Of a stretch of 17,698 nucleotides of DNA, positions 1-6,525 are shown one piece after another. Below the pieces are notes generated by a model. That model saw only the letters and a program-made list of their open reading frames with translations. It was not told the origin of the DNA and did not search any database. The stretch is from Reyranella sp. GTDB taxonomy: Bacteria; Pseudomonadota; Alphaproteobacteria; Reyranellales; Reyranellaceae. Within the stretch, counting starts at the first letter, position 1. Each line of letters opens with the position of its first letter. Both the position numbers and the translations under genes were made by a program. The stretch spans positions 1 through 17,698 of the forward strand of contig SCVT01000684.1 of NCBI GenBank assembly GCA_004296815.1. Direction: 5' to 3'.

Positions 1-464
1 TCGGCGTCGCCGGTGGCGTTGGTGATGCCGCTCATCGCCTGCACGGTCACGTCCATGGCCGGCAGGTCGCGGTAGGGGCCGTCGAGGCCGAAGCCCGAGC
101 TGCCGCCGTAGACCAGCCGCGGGTTGAGCTTGCTCAGCACGTCGTAGCCCAGGCCCAGGCGATCCATGACGCCCGCGGCGAAGTTCTCGATCAGCACGTC
201 GGCCTTCTCGACCAGCGCCAGGAACAGCTCCTTGCCGCGCGGCTGCTTGAGGTCGAGGACCACCGACTCCTTGTTGGAGTTCAGCATGACCAGCGGGTAG
301 GGCTCGACCTCGCGCTTGCGGCGCCGCACCACGTCACCCTCGGGCGGCTCGATCTTGAGCACCCGCGCGCCCATGAAGCTGAGCTGCAGGCCGCAATAGG
401 GGCCGTTGTAGATCTGCCCCAGATCGAGAACGAGCATCCTGTCGAGCGGGCGGCGAATGGTCAT
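1..464 (-). CDS. CaiB/BaiF class III CoA-transferase, partial (N-terminal 154 residues)
   Basis: This is the first 154 residues of a family III CoA-transferase; the rest lies beyond base 1. Such enzymes move CoA between carboxylic acids (for example carnitine, formate/oxalate or succinate with aromatic acids) in the cytoplasm. Visible family features are the N-terminal VLDLGQIYNGPYCG segment (residues 12-24), GARVLKIEPPEGD (32-44), the LNSNKESVVLDLK segment (61-73) with the typical N-K-S/R pattern, and D138 ahead of VQAMSG, which aligns with the probable catalytic aspartate. The ATG at 464 is preceded by GGAGGA (470-475) with 5-base spacing, so this start is well supported. It diverges from the cyclase operon across a gap of about 115 bases. 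The substrate cannot be read from this fragment. Confidence 0.93.
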   Translation of the reverse strand, partial: MTIRRPLDRMLVLDLGQIYNGPYCGLQLSFMGARVLKIEPPEGDVVRRRKREVEPYPLVMLNSNKESVVLDLKQPRGKELFLALVEKADVLIENFAAGVMDRLGLGYDVLSKLNPRLVYGGSSGFGLDGPYRDLPAMDVTVQAMSGITNATGDA

Positions 465-508
465 AAGCTTCCTCCGGCGCAGACCTTAGCGCGAACCGGC
501 GGCGCCTA

Positions 509-534
509 GGGATCGGAAGCTGGGGGATCGGAAG
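509..534. repeat. Two 11-bp direct repeats, period 15
   Basis: GGGATCGGAAG occurs at 509-519 and again at 524-534 without mismatch. The pair lies between the divergent CoA-transferase and cyclase genes. Two identical sites about 1.5 helical turns apart could be an operator or simply a slippage duplication. Nothing in the sequence identifies a binding protein. Confidence 0.6.
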
Positions 535-580
535 GGCGTACCGTCATGCGAAGCGACATGGTGTTGGGGCCGCCCGGAAT

Positions 581-1984
581 GTGCTCTACGGTCGTTTCGC
601 AAAGGGGAAGAGGGAACCACCGCCAGCCGTGGCCGACGAGACCGTCCGACCGTCCGAAGAAGGCTGGCGCGAGCGCCTCCACCGCGAGGAGCTGAACGGC
701 TTCGCGTTCGCCTTCAAGGCACGCGCCATCGCGCTGGGCGCCGTCGTGCTCTGGGTGGTGCTGTCCGCCTCGCTCGCCCGGCTGCCTTTCCTGCTGGCGG
801 CGGCGGTCATCTTCTTCGGCGTCGGCTGGGTCGCCTACCGCGCCCGCGACCACCGCCACATGCTGATCATCCAGGGCCTGTGCGCGTCCATCGACGTGGC
901 GATCATCGTGCTGGCCAGCCACATGCCCGACGGCGACTGGAACGAATGGGCGCTGCAGACCTGGCTCCGGCGCTCGGCCTTCCTCTATCTCGTGGCCTAT
1001 GTCGCGAGCAGTGCGCTCACCTTTTCGGTCAAGGTCGTGCTGCTCTCGGGCGCCGCCGCGACGCTCGGCCTCTGCGCCTCGTTCGGCTGGGTGCTTTATG
1101 CCGCGGCCCATGTCGACTCGTTCAAGGGCTTCATCTCCGACGGGCCCTACGATCTGCTGCGCCAGCTGATGCAGATCCAGAACGTCGAGCCCTGGGTGTT
1201 CATGATGAACCAGGTCGTGCTGCTCGCCATCACCACCGGCCTGATCGCCGGCGCCATCTGGCGGGCCCGTCGCCATGTCGAGCGCGCCGTGCAGGCCGAG
1301 GCGCACCGGTCGAACCTCGGCCGTTACTTCTCGCCCCATGTGGTGAGCCGGCTGGCCGAGAACGTGGCGACGCTCGACGGCGGCCGCGCCCAGAACGCCG
1401 CCGTGCTGTTCATCGACATCATCGGCTCGACGCGCCGCATGGAGGCCTTCACGCCCGAGCAGGTGATCGAGGCGGTCCGCGCCTTCCACCAGCGCATCGT
1501 ACCGATCGTGTTCCGCCACAATGGCGCGGTCGACAAGTTCCTGGGCGACGGCGTCATGGCGGTGTTCGGGGCACCGGAGAAGCAGCCCTACGACGCGCGA
1601 GACGCCGTGCTCTGCGCCGTCGAGGTGCTCGACACGATCGACCGCTGGAACGCGAGCCGCATGGAGCGCGGCTATGTCGCCACCACCGTGGGCGTCGGCA
1701 TCCACTACGGCCCGGTGATCCAGGGCAATGTCGGCATCGAGGACCGGCTGGAATTCACGACGCTCGGCGACACGGTGAACCTCGCGAGCCGGCTCGAAGG
1801 CATGACGCGCCAGCACGGCGCGGGCATCATGATCAGCCGTGAGACATTGGACGCGGCCGAACGTTCGAACCCGCTGCCGCCCGAGATCAAGGCGCGTTGC
1901 CGCGAGCTCGGCTACCTGCCGATCGCGGGCCACGAGGCGCCGATCGACGTCATCGCCATCGACCGACAGAAGGAAACGACATGA
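581..1984 (+). CDS. Membrane-bound class III adenylate/guanylate cyclase
   Basis: Predicted to make cyclic AMP (possibly cyclic GMP) at the inner membrane. About six hydrophobic helices fill residues 48-227 (roughly 48-67, 69-87, 97-113, 132-149, 152-173, 205-227). A short cytoplasmic linker containing RYFSPHVV (248-255) leads to the catalytic domain (about 270-430). Metal-binding aspartates are D279 (LFIDI) and D323 (FLGDG). K319 and D397 (TLGDTVN) occupy the adenine-selecting positions, favouring ATP. N400 and R404 of NLASRLE are the transition-state residues, so all key residues are present. The start is uncertain: GTG 581 gives 467 residues but has a weak ribosome site, and GTG 629 downstream of AGGGA is a good alternative that still keeps all helices. 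Its stop overlaps the next gene (ATGA), so it is translationally coupled to RidA. What the membrane domain senses is unknown. Confidence 0.92.
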   Translation: MLYGRFAKGKREPPPAVADETVRPSEEGWRERLHREELNGFAFAFKARAIALGAVVLWVVLSASLARLPFLLAAAVIFFGVGWVAYRARDHRHMLIIQGLCASIDVAIIVLASHMPDGDWNEWALQTWLRRSAFLYLVAYVASSALTFSVKVVLLSGAAATLGLCASFGWVLYAAAHVDSFKGFISDGPYDLLRQLMQIQNVEPWVFMMNQVVLLAITTGLIAGAIWRARRHVERAVQAEAHRSNLGRYFSPHVVSRLAENVATLDGGRAQNAAVLFIDIIGSTRRMEAFTPEQVIEAVRAFHQRIVPIVFRHNGAVDKFLGDGVMAVFGAPEKQPYDARDAVLCAVEVLDTIDRWNASRMERGYVATTVGVGIHYGPVIQGNVGIEDRLEFTTLGDTVNLASRLEGMTRQHGAGIMISRETLDAAERSNPLPPEIKARCRELGYLPIAGHEAPIDVIAIDRQKETT

Positions 1985-2331
1985 CTGCCGTGAAGCGCAT
2001 CGATCCGGGTCCACGCCTCTCCGAGGCCTCGGTCCTCGGCGACCGCATCCATTGCTCCGGCATGGTGCCGGAGGACACCTCGACCGACATAAGCGACCAG
2101 GTACGGCAGGTGCTGGGCGAGATCGACTCGCTGCTCGCCAAGGGCGGCAGCGACAAGACGAAGATCCTGACTGCGGTGATCTGGCTCGCCGACATTCGCG
2201 ACTTCGCCGCCATGAACGAGATCTGGGATGCCTGGGTGGTGCCCGGCCAGACGCCGGCCCGTGCCACGGTCGAGGCCAAGCTGACCGATCCCAGGATGAA
2301 AGCAGAAATCATGGTCGTCGCCGCGATCTAG
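1981..2331 (+). CDS. RidA/YjgF/UK114 family protein (first of two tandem copies)
   Basis: A 116-residue single-domain RidA-fold protein, the usual family length. Characterised members form trimers and hydrolyse reactive enamine/imine intermediates released by PLP enzymes; many paralogs have other or unknown roles. R94 in the TPARATVEA segment matches the conserved substrate-carboxylate-binding arginine. The position two residues later, Cys in E. coli RidA, is Thr here, so this may not be a canonical RidA deaminase. The start ATG at 1981 overlaps the cyclase stop (ATGA), with AAGGAA at 1970-1975 as ribosome site inside the cyclase gene. The copy downstream is about half identical at the protein level. 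Co-translation with a cyclase is notable, but a functional link is inference. Confidence 0.92.
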   Translation: MTAVKRIDPGPRLSEASVLGDRIHCSGMVPEDTSTDISDQVRQVLGEIDSLLAKGGSDKTKILTAVIWLADIRDFAAMNEIWDAWVVPGQTPARATVEAKLTDPRMKAEIMVVAAI

Positions 2332-2348
2332 TCTGCTAAGGTCGCCGC

Positions 2349-2375
2349 CGCGAATTTCAAACGCGCGAATTTCAA
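2349..2375. repeat. 12-bp tandem direct repeat, period 15, ahead of the second RidA gene
   Basis: CGCGAATTTCAA is present at 2349-2360 and again at 2364-2375, identical, separated by ACG. It sits in the 58-base gap between the two RidA genes and ends two bases before the ribosome site. GAATTTC is itself close to a palindrome. It may be a regulator site or a leader duplication; no known operator is recognised. Confidence 0.6.
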
Positions 2376-2389
2376 CGGAGGAGAAGACA

Positions 2390-2737
2390 ATGAGCATCAA
2401 GCGCATCAACGCCGGTCCGCGCATGTCGAGCGCCGTCGTTCACGGCAACACGGTCTATCTTGCCGGCCTCACCGCCGACGACACCAAGGCCGACGTGAAG
2501 GGCCAGACCAAGCAGATCCTCGACAAGATCGACAAGTTCCTGAAGGAAGCCGGCACCGACAAGTCGAAGATCCTCTCGGCCAACATCTGGCTGACCGACA
2601 TCAAGACCTGGAGCCAGATGAACGAGGTGTGGGATGCCTGGGTGTCGCCCGGCAACACCCCGGCCCGCGCCACCGTCGAGGCCAAGCTCGCCAACCCGGC
2701 GCTCACGGTCGAGATCATGGTGCAGGCGGCTCTCTAG
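2390..2737 (+). CDS. RidA/YjgF/UK114 family protein (second tandem copy)
   Basis: A 115-residue RidA-fold protein, paralogous to the gene just upstream. The C-terminal halves share long identical blocks such as MNE-WDAWV and TPARATVEAKL, while the N-terminal halves differ more. R93 is the conserved carboxylate-binding arginine. The start is secure: GGAGGAGA (2377-2384) lies 5 bases before the ATG. The strong ribosome site suggests it is made in larger amounts than the first copy. It is the last gene of the cyclase operon and is followed 20 bases later by a strong terminator. Imine hydrolysis is the default family role; the true substrate is unknown, and two diverged copies could form mixed trimers. 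Confidence 0.93.
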   Translation: MSIKRINAGPRMSSAVVHGNTVYLAGLTADDTKADVKGQTKQILDKIDKFLKEAGTDKSKILSANIWLTDIKTWSQMNEVWDAWVSPGNTPARATVEAKLANPALTVEIMVQAAL

Positions 2738-2757
2738 GAGCTTCCTTGCCTCAATAG

Positions 2758-2786
2758 AAAAGGGCCGGCATTCGCCGGCCCTTTTT
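2758..2786. terminator. Bidirectional intrinsic terminator
   Basis: AAAAGGGCCGGC (2758-2769) and GCCGGCCCTTTT (2774-2785) form a perfect 12-bp stem with the loop ATTC, followed by TTTTTGTTT. The A-run at the other side makes it work for the minus strand too. It lies 20 bases after the second RidA gene and 20 bases after the stop of the convergent FAD-linked oxidase gene, so it serves both. Confidence 0.95.
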
Positions 2787-2806
2787 GTTTGTCGTCGTCC
2801 GAGGCG

Positions 2807-4210
2807 CTAGTTGATCGGCCCCATGATCTTGCCGGGGTTCATGATGTTCTCCGGGTCGATCGCCTTCTTGATGGCGCGCATCAGCGACATCGCCTCGCCG
2901 TGCTCCTCGTAGAGGTACTTGATCTTGCCGATGCCGACGCCGTGCTCGCCGGTGCAGGTGCCGCCGAGGTTCTGAGCGCGGGCGATCATGCGGTCGTTGA
3001 GCGCCTCGGCGCGCGGCAGGTAGGTGGGGTCGTCCGGGTTCACCATCATGGTGAGATGGAAGTTGCCGTCGCCGACATGGCCCACGATCGGCGCGTAGAG
3101 GCCGTTGGCCACGATGTCCTTCTGCGTCTCGAGGATGCATTCGGCGAGGTTGGAGATCGGCACGCAGACGTCGGTCGCCCACATGCCCCAGCCGGGCTTG
3201 GCGGCCTTGGCGGCCCACGCCGCGTCGTGGCGCGCCTGCCACATCTTGCTGCGCTCCTCGGCCTGGTTGGTCCAGGCGAAGCCGCCGCCGCCGTTCTCGG
3301 CGGCGATCGCCTGCACCATCTCGGCCTGCTCCTTGGTGCCGGCCTCGGTGCCGTGGAACTCCAGCAGCAGCAGGTTCTGGTTGGGGAGCGTCAGCTTGGA
3401 ATACTTGTTCACCGTGTCGACGGTCTCGGTGTCCATCAGCTCGATGCGCGCGACCGGAATGCCCGACTGGATCGTCTGGATCACCGTGTTGACCGCGCCT
3501 TCGAGGCTCTCGAACGCGCAGGTCGCGGCGACCATCGATTCCGGGATGCCATAGAGGCGCAGCGTCACTTCGGTGATGACGCCCAGCGTTCCCTCCGAAC
3601 CCACGAACAGCTTCACGAGGTCGTAGCCCGCGCTCGACTTGCGGCTGCGGCGGCCGAGCCGCATCAGGCGGCCGTCCGGCGTCACGACCTGCAGCGACAG
3701 CACGTTCTCGCGCATCGTGCCGTAGCGCACGGCGTTGGTGCCCGAGGCGCGAGTGCTGGTCATGCCGCCGATCGAGGCGTCGGCGCCGGGATCGATCGGA
3801 AAGAAGAGACCGGTAGCACGGATGTATTCGTTGAGCTGCTTGCGCGTGACGCCGGGCTGCACGACCACGTCGAGGTCGGCCTCGTTCACCTGAAGCACCC
3901 GGTTCATGCGGCTGACGTCGAGTGAGATGCCGCCGTTCGGTGCGCTGATATGGCCCTCGAGCGAGGTGCCGGTGCCGAAGGGGATGATCGGCGTCTTGTT
4001 GCGGCTGCAGAGCTGCACGATCTGCTGCACCTCCTCGGCCGACTCCGCGAAGACCACGGCGTCGGGCAGGTGCGCCTCGTGATACGAAATGTCCTTGCCG
4101 TGCTGCTCGCGCACGGCGTGCGCGGTGCTCACGCGGTCGCCGTAGAGCTTCTTCAGCTCGGCGATGGTGGCGTCGACTCCGGGGGCTTTGATCTGGGCCG
4201 TTGCGGCCAT
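2807..4210 (-). CDS. FAD-linked D-lactate dehydrogenase / glycolate oxidase (GlcD-type) family oxidase
   Basis: A 467-residue VAO-fold flavoenzyme oxidising a 2-hydroxy acid (D-lactate, glycolate, D-2-hydroxyglutarate or similar) and passing electrons to cytochrome c or quinone. The FAD-binding half shows PFGTGTSLEGH (77-87), PGADASIGGM (141-150) and SEGTLGVIT (205-213). The substrate half shows GHVGDGNFH (377-385), which supplies catalytic and metal-binding histidines, then EHGVG (422-426) and DPENIMNPGK (452-461). Length and domain order match D-lactate dehydrogenase (cytochrome) proteins, and there is no fused iron-sulfur domain. The start is fixed by AGGAGA (4217-4222), 6 bases before the ATG. 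The frame is open far upstream, but that part is the antisense of the thiolase gene. It diverges from the thiolase operon. The exact substrate is not decidable from sequence. Confidence 0.93.
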   Translation of the reverse strand: MAATAQIKAPGVDATIAELKKLYGDRVSTAHAVREQHGKDISYHEAHLPDAVVFAESAEEVQQIVQLCSRNKTPIIPFGTGTSLEGHISAPNGGISLDVSRMNRVLQVNEADLDVVVQPGVTRKQLNEYIRATGLFFPIDPGADASIGGMTSTRASGTNAVRYGTMRENVLSLQVVTPDGRLMRLGRRSRKSSAGYDLVKLFVGSEGTLGVITEVTLRLYGIPESMVAATCAFESLEGAVNTVIQTIQSGIPVARIELMDTETVDTVNKYSKLTLPNQNLLLLEFHGTEAGTKEQAEMVQAIAAENGGGGFAWTNQAEERSKMWQARHDAAWAAKAAKPGWGMWATDVCVPISNLAECILETQKDIVANGLYAPIVGHVGDGNFHLTMMVNPDDPTYLPRAEALNDRMIARAQNLGGTCTGEHGVGIGKIKYLYEEHGEAMSLMRAIKKAIDPENIMNPGKIMGPIN

Positions 4211-4282
4211 GCTGGTTCTCCTAGCGCAGGCCCTGTGGATACGCTCAAATGCCGGCAAAGCCAACCTGAGGAAACGCCCGCC

Positions 4283-5533
4283 ATGCGCGACGTCTATGTG
4301 ATCGGCGCCTACACGACCGCCTTCAAGAAGCATCCCGGCATGAGCTTCGGCGACCTCGCGCGCGAGGCCTATATGGGCACCCTGGCCGATGCCGGCATGA
4401 ACAAGGGCAGCGACATCGAGTCGGGCTGGTTGGGCAATTGCGGCATGGGCTTCTGGGGCCAGAACTCGATCCGCGGCCAGGCGCTGTTCCAGCCGCTGGT
4501 CGAGGAGGGGCTGTTCCCCGAGCGGGTGCCGATGTTCAACGTCGAGAATGCCTGCGCCACCGCCTCGACCGCCTTCATGGGCGCGTGGAAGGACGTGCTG
4601 GCCGGGACGCACGAGCTCTCCTTCTGCATCGGAATCGAAAAACTGTTCAGCCCCGACGCGCCGGAGCGCACGGCCGGCCTGTTCAACCAGGGCTACATCA
4701 CCAGCCAGCACGATCGGCTGGTCGAGGAGATGAACCGGGTGGGCAAGATGGTGGGCTCGGAGTTCAAGCCGGGCGACGACCGCACCATCTTCATGGACAC
4801 CTATGCCATGCAGGCCAAGTGGCACATGTGGAAGTACGGCACGACCCAGGCGCAGATCGCGGCGGGCGCGGCCAAGAACCACAATTACGGCGCGCTGAAC
4901 GAGAAGGCCCAGTACCGCTTCCAGATGACGACGCAGTCGGTCCTCGAGGATCGGCCCGTGTCGTACCCGCTGACGCGCGCCATGTGCGCGCCGATCGGCG
5001 ACGGCGCGGCGGGCGCGCTGCTCTGCTCCAAGGAATATCTCGAGAAGCTGCCCAAGGAAGTCCGCGAGCGCGCCGTGAAGATCGCGGGCGTCGGTTTCTC
5101 CGGCGGCATGTATCGCGAGCTCGACCAGCCCGGCCTGACCCGTGCGGCGGCCGACAAGGCCTACAAGATGGCGGGGCTGGGGCCCCAGGACGTCGACGTC
5201 GCGGAGGTGCACGACGCCACGAGCTTCTGCGAGATCTACCAGTGCGAGATGCTGCGCTTCTGCCCCGAGGGCGAGGGTGGCAAGTTCGTCGAGTCGGGTG
5301 CCACCGGTCCCGGCGGCAAGCTGCCGGTCAACACGTCGGGCGGCCTCGTCTCCAAGGGCCATCCGGTGGGCGCCACCGGCCTCTCGATGCTGGCCGAGCT
5401 CACCACGCAGCTCCGCGGCGAGGCGGGCGCACGCCAGGTGAAGGGCGCGGAAGTCGCACTGGCCGAGAACGGCGGCGGCGTCATCGGTATGGAAGAGGCC
5501 GTGGCGTCCGTGGTGATTCTCCAGCGCACTTGA
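4283..5533 (+). CDS. SCP2-type thiolase (acetyl-CoA acetyltransferase family)
   Basis: A 416-residue thiolase-fold protein of the sterol-carrier-protein-X/lipid-transfer type, likely cleaving 3-ketoacyl-CoA to acyl-CoA plus acetyl- or propionyl-CoA. The nucleophile is C91 in VENACATASTAF. H310 lies in EVHDATSF and H360 in LVSKGHPVGATG. The C-terminal region has ENGGGVIG (395-402) instead of the CxG motif of classical thiolases, which is typical of the SCP2 subgroup. The ATG follows GAGGAA (4268-4273) with 9-base spacing. It is the first gene of a plus-strand run with an MFE-2-like dehydrogenase and a cyclase, which suggests degradation of branched-chain, steroid-side-chain or other bulky acyl-CoAs. 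Substrate assignment is inference. Confidence 0.92.
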   Translation: MRDVYVIGAYTTAFKKHPGMSFGDLAREAYMGTLADAGMNKGSDIESGWLGNCGMGFWGQNSIRGQALFQPLVEEGLFPERVPMFNVENACATASTAFMGAWKDVLAGTHELSFCIGIEKLFSPDAPERTAGLFNQGYITSQHDRLVEEMNRVGKMVGSEFKPGDDRTIFMDTYAMQAKWHMWKYGTTQAQIAAGAAKNHNYGALNEKAQYRFQMTTQSVLEDRPVSYPLTRAMCAPIGDGAAGALLCSKEYLEKLPKEVRERAVKIAGVGFSGGMYRELDQPGLTRAAADKAYKMAGLGPQDVDVAEVHDATSFCEIYQCEMLRFCPEGEGGKFVESGATGPGGKLPVNTSGGLVSKGHPVGATGLSMLAELTTQLRGEAGARQVKGAEVALAENGGGVIGMEEAVASVVILQRT

Positions 5534-5556
5534 AACTGACGGCCCAATTCCAACAT

Positions 5557-5590
5557 GGTGTCTCCCGGCATAAGAAAAAGGGGAGACACC
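5557..5590 (+). promoter_or_regulatory. Intercistronic hairpin that covers the ribosome site of the dehydrogenase gene
   Basis: GGTGTCTCCC (5557-5566) and GGGAGACACC (5581-5590) are perfect complements, giving a 10-bp stem with a 14-base A-rich loop. The ribosome binding site AGGGGAGA (5579-5586) of the next gene lies mostly in the 3' arm, and the start codon at 5594 is 4 bases beyond it. In mRNA the folded form would hide the site. The thiolase stop is 23 bases upstream of the stem. There is no T-run, so it is not an intrinsic terminator. The structure is directly visible; a regulatory role is inferred. Confidence 0.7.
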
Positions 5591-5593
5591 GGA

Positions 5594-6490
5594 ATGACCA
5601 TCCGCTTCGACAATCGCGTCGCCATCGTCACGGGCGCAGGCAACGGGCTCGGCCGCGCGCATGCGCTGCTGCTGGCGAGCCGCGGCGCCCGGGTGGTGGT
5701 GAACGACCCGGGCGGCGCGGTGGACGGGAAGGGCGGCAACCATGCCGCAGCCGACCAGGTCGTGGCCGAGATCAAGGCGGCGGGCGGCAAGGCCGTGCCC
5801 AACTACGATTCGGTTGCCGATCCGAAGAGCGCGGCCAACATCGTGAAGACCGCGGTCGATTCCTTCGGCACCGTCGACATCGTCGTGAACAATGCCGGCG
5901 TGCTGCGCGACAAGACCTTCCACAACATGACGACCGAGGATTTCGACTTCGTCGTGAAGGTGCACTTCCTCGGCACGGCTTACGTGACGCACGCGGCCTG
6001 GCCGATCCTGCGCGCCAAGGCCTATGGCCGCGTCGTCGTCACCTCGTCGAACTCGGGCATCTACGGCACGTTCGGCCAGGCCAACTACGGCGGCGCCAAG
6101 CTCGCGGTCGTGGGCTTCATGAATTCGCTGCGGCTCGAGGGCCAGAAGTACAACATCATGGTGAACGCGCTGGCGCCGATCGCGGCCACGCGCATGACCG
6201 AGAGCCTGATGACGCCCGAGGCGCTGGAGCGGCTCCGGCCCGAATACGTCTCGCCGATGGTCGCCTGGCTGTGCAGCGAGCAGTGCCAGCGCACCGGCGA
6301 CATCTGGAGCGCGGGCGCCGGCTCCTTCGCGCGCATCGAGTATCGCGAGGCCGACGGGCTTCGCGTCGCGGGGCGTGCGCCGACGCCAGAGGACGTGGCG
6401 GACAATATCGACAAGATCGCCGACGTCTCGGCCTCCCGGGTGTTCCGCACCTCCGGCGAGGAAGTCGCGGCCGTCGTGAGCGGCTCCTGA
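5594..6490 (+). CDS. SDR-family (3R)-hydroxyacyl-CoA dehydrogenase, MFE-2/HSD17B4-like
   Basis: A 298-residue short-chain dehydrogenase resembling the dehydrogenase domain of peroxisomal multifunctional enzyme 2. It would oxidise (3R)-hydroxyacyl-CoA to 3-ketoacyl-CoA with NAD+. The cofactor motif GAGNGLG is at 14-20, NNAG at 99-102, and the catalytic residues are S152, Y165 and K169 (QANYGGAK). The VVNDPGG...DGKGG stretch (35-48) followed by KAVPNYDSV (66-74) is typical of the HSD17B4 group, and D38 suggests NAD preference. The hydratase and SCP2 domains of the full fusion are absent. AGGGGAGA (5579-5586) sets the ATG at 5594; an in-frame ATG at 5555 has no ribosome site and lies next to the hairpin arm. 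It supplies the substrate for the upstream thiolase step. Confidence 0.92.
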   Translation: MTIRFDNRVAIVTGAGNGLGRAHALLLASRGARVVVNDPGGAVDGKGGNHAAADQVVAEIKAAGGKAVPNYDSVADPKSAANIVKTAVDSFGTVDIVVNNAGVLRDKTFHNMTTEDFDFVVKVHFLGTAYVTHAAWPILRAKAYGRVVVTSSNSGIYGTFGQANYGGAKLAVVGFMNSLRLEGQKYNIMVNALAPIAATRMTESLMTPEALERLRPEYVSPMVAWLCSEQCQRTGDIWSAGAGSFARIEYREADGLRVAGRAPTPEDVADNIDKIADVSASRVFRTSGEEVAAVVSGS

Positions 6491-6502
6491 GCCGAGCGGC
6501 TC
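6478..6502. repeat. 9-bp direct repeat around the dehydrogenase stop codon
   Basis: GAGCGGCTC occurs at 6478-6486 and 6494-6502. Each copy is itself an inverted repeat (GAGC-G-GCTC), and GGCTC-CT-GAGCC (6482-6493) can also pair across the stop codon. Several alternative small hairpins are therefore possible at the junction with the downstream cyclase. A function is not evident. Confidence 0.4.
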
Positions 6503-6525
6503 CCGCGGACGACCGCCTCGCGCCC

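Noticed and set aside
506..2014. Minus-strand open frame opposite the first cyclase
   Set aside because: It mirrors the cyclase codons (His/Arg/Asp-rich), with no family signature or ribosome site.
5555..5593. Earlier in-frame ATG for the MFE-2-like dehydrogenase
   Set aside because: No ribosome site upstream, the extra 13 residues are encoded by the hairpin, and the family begins near the ATG at 5594, which has a strong site.
4211..5992. Long minus-strand open frame continuing upstream of the FAD-linked oxidase gene
   Set aside because: It is antisense to the well-supported thiolase and dehydrogenase genes, rich in Arg/Ala/His/Gly of no family, and the oxidase has a clear ribosome site and start at 4210.
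4438..6525. Long plus-strand open frame running into the second cyclase, as if a 1081-residue fusion
   Set aside because: Only the part after 6526 has protein features; the rest is an out-of-frame reading of the thiolase and dehydrogenase genes and is Arg/Gly-rich low-quality sequence.
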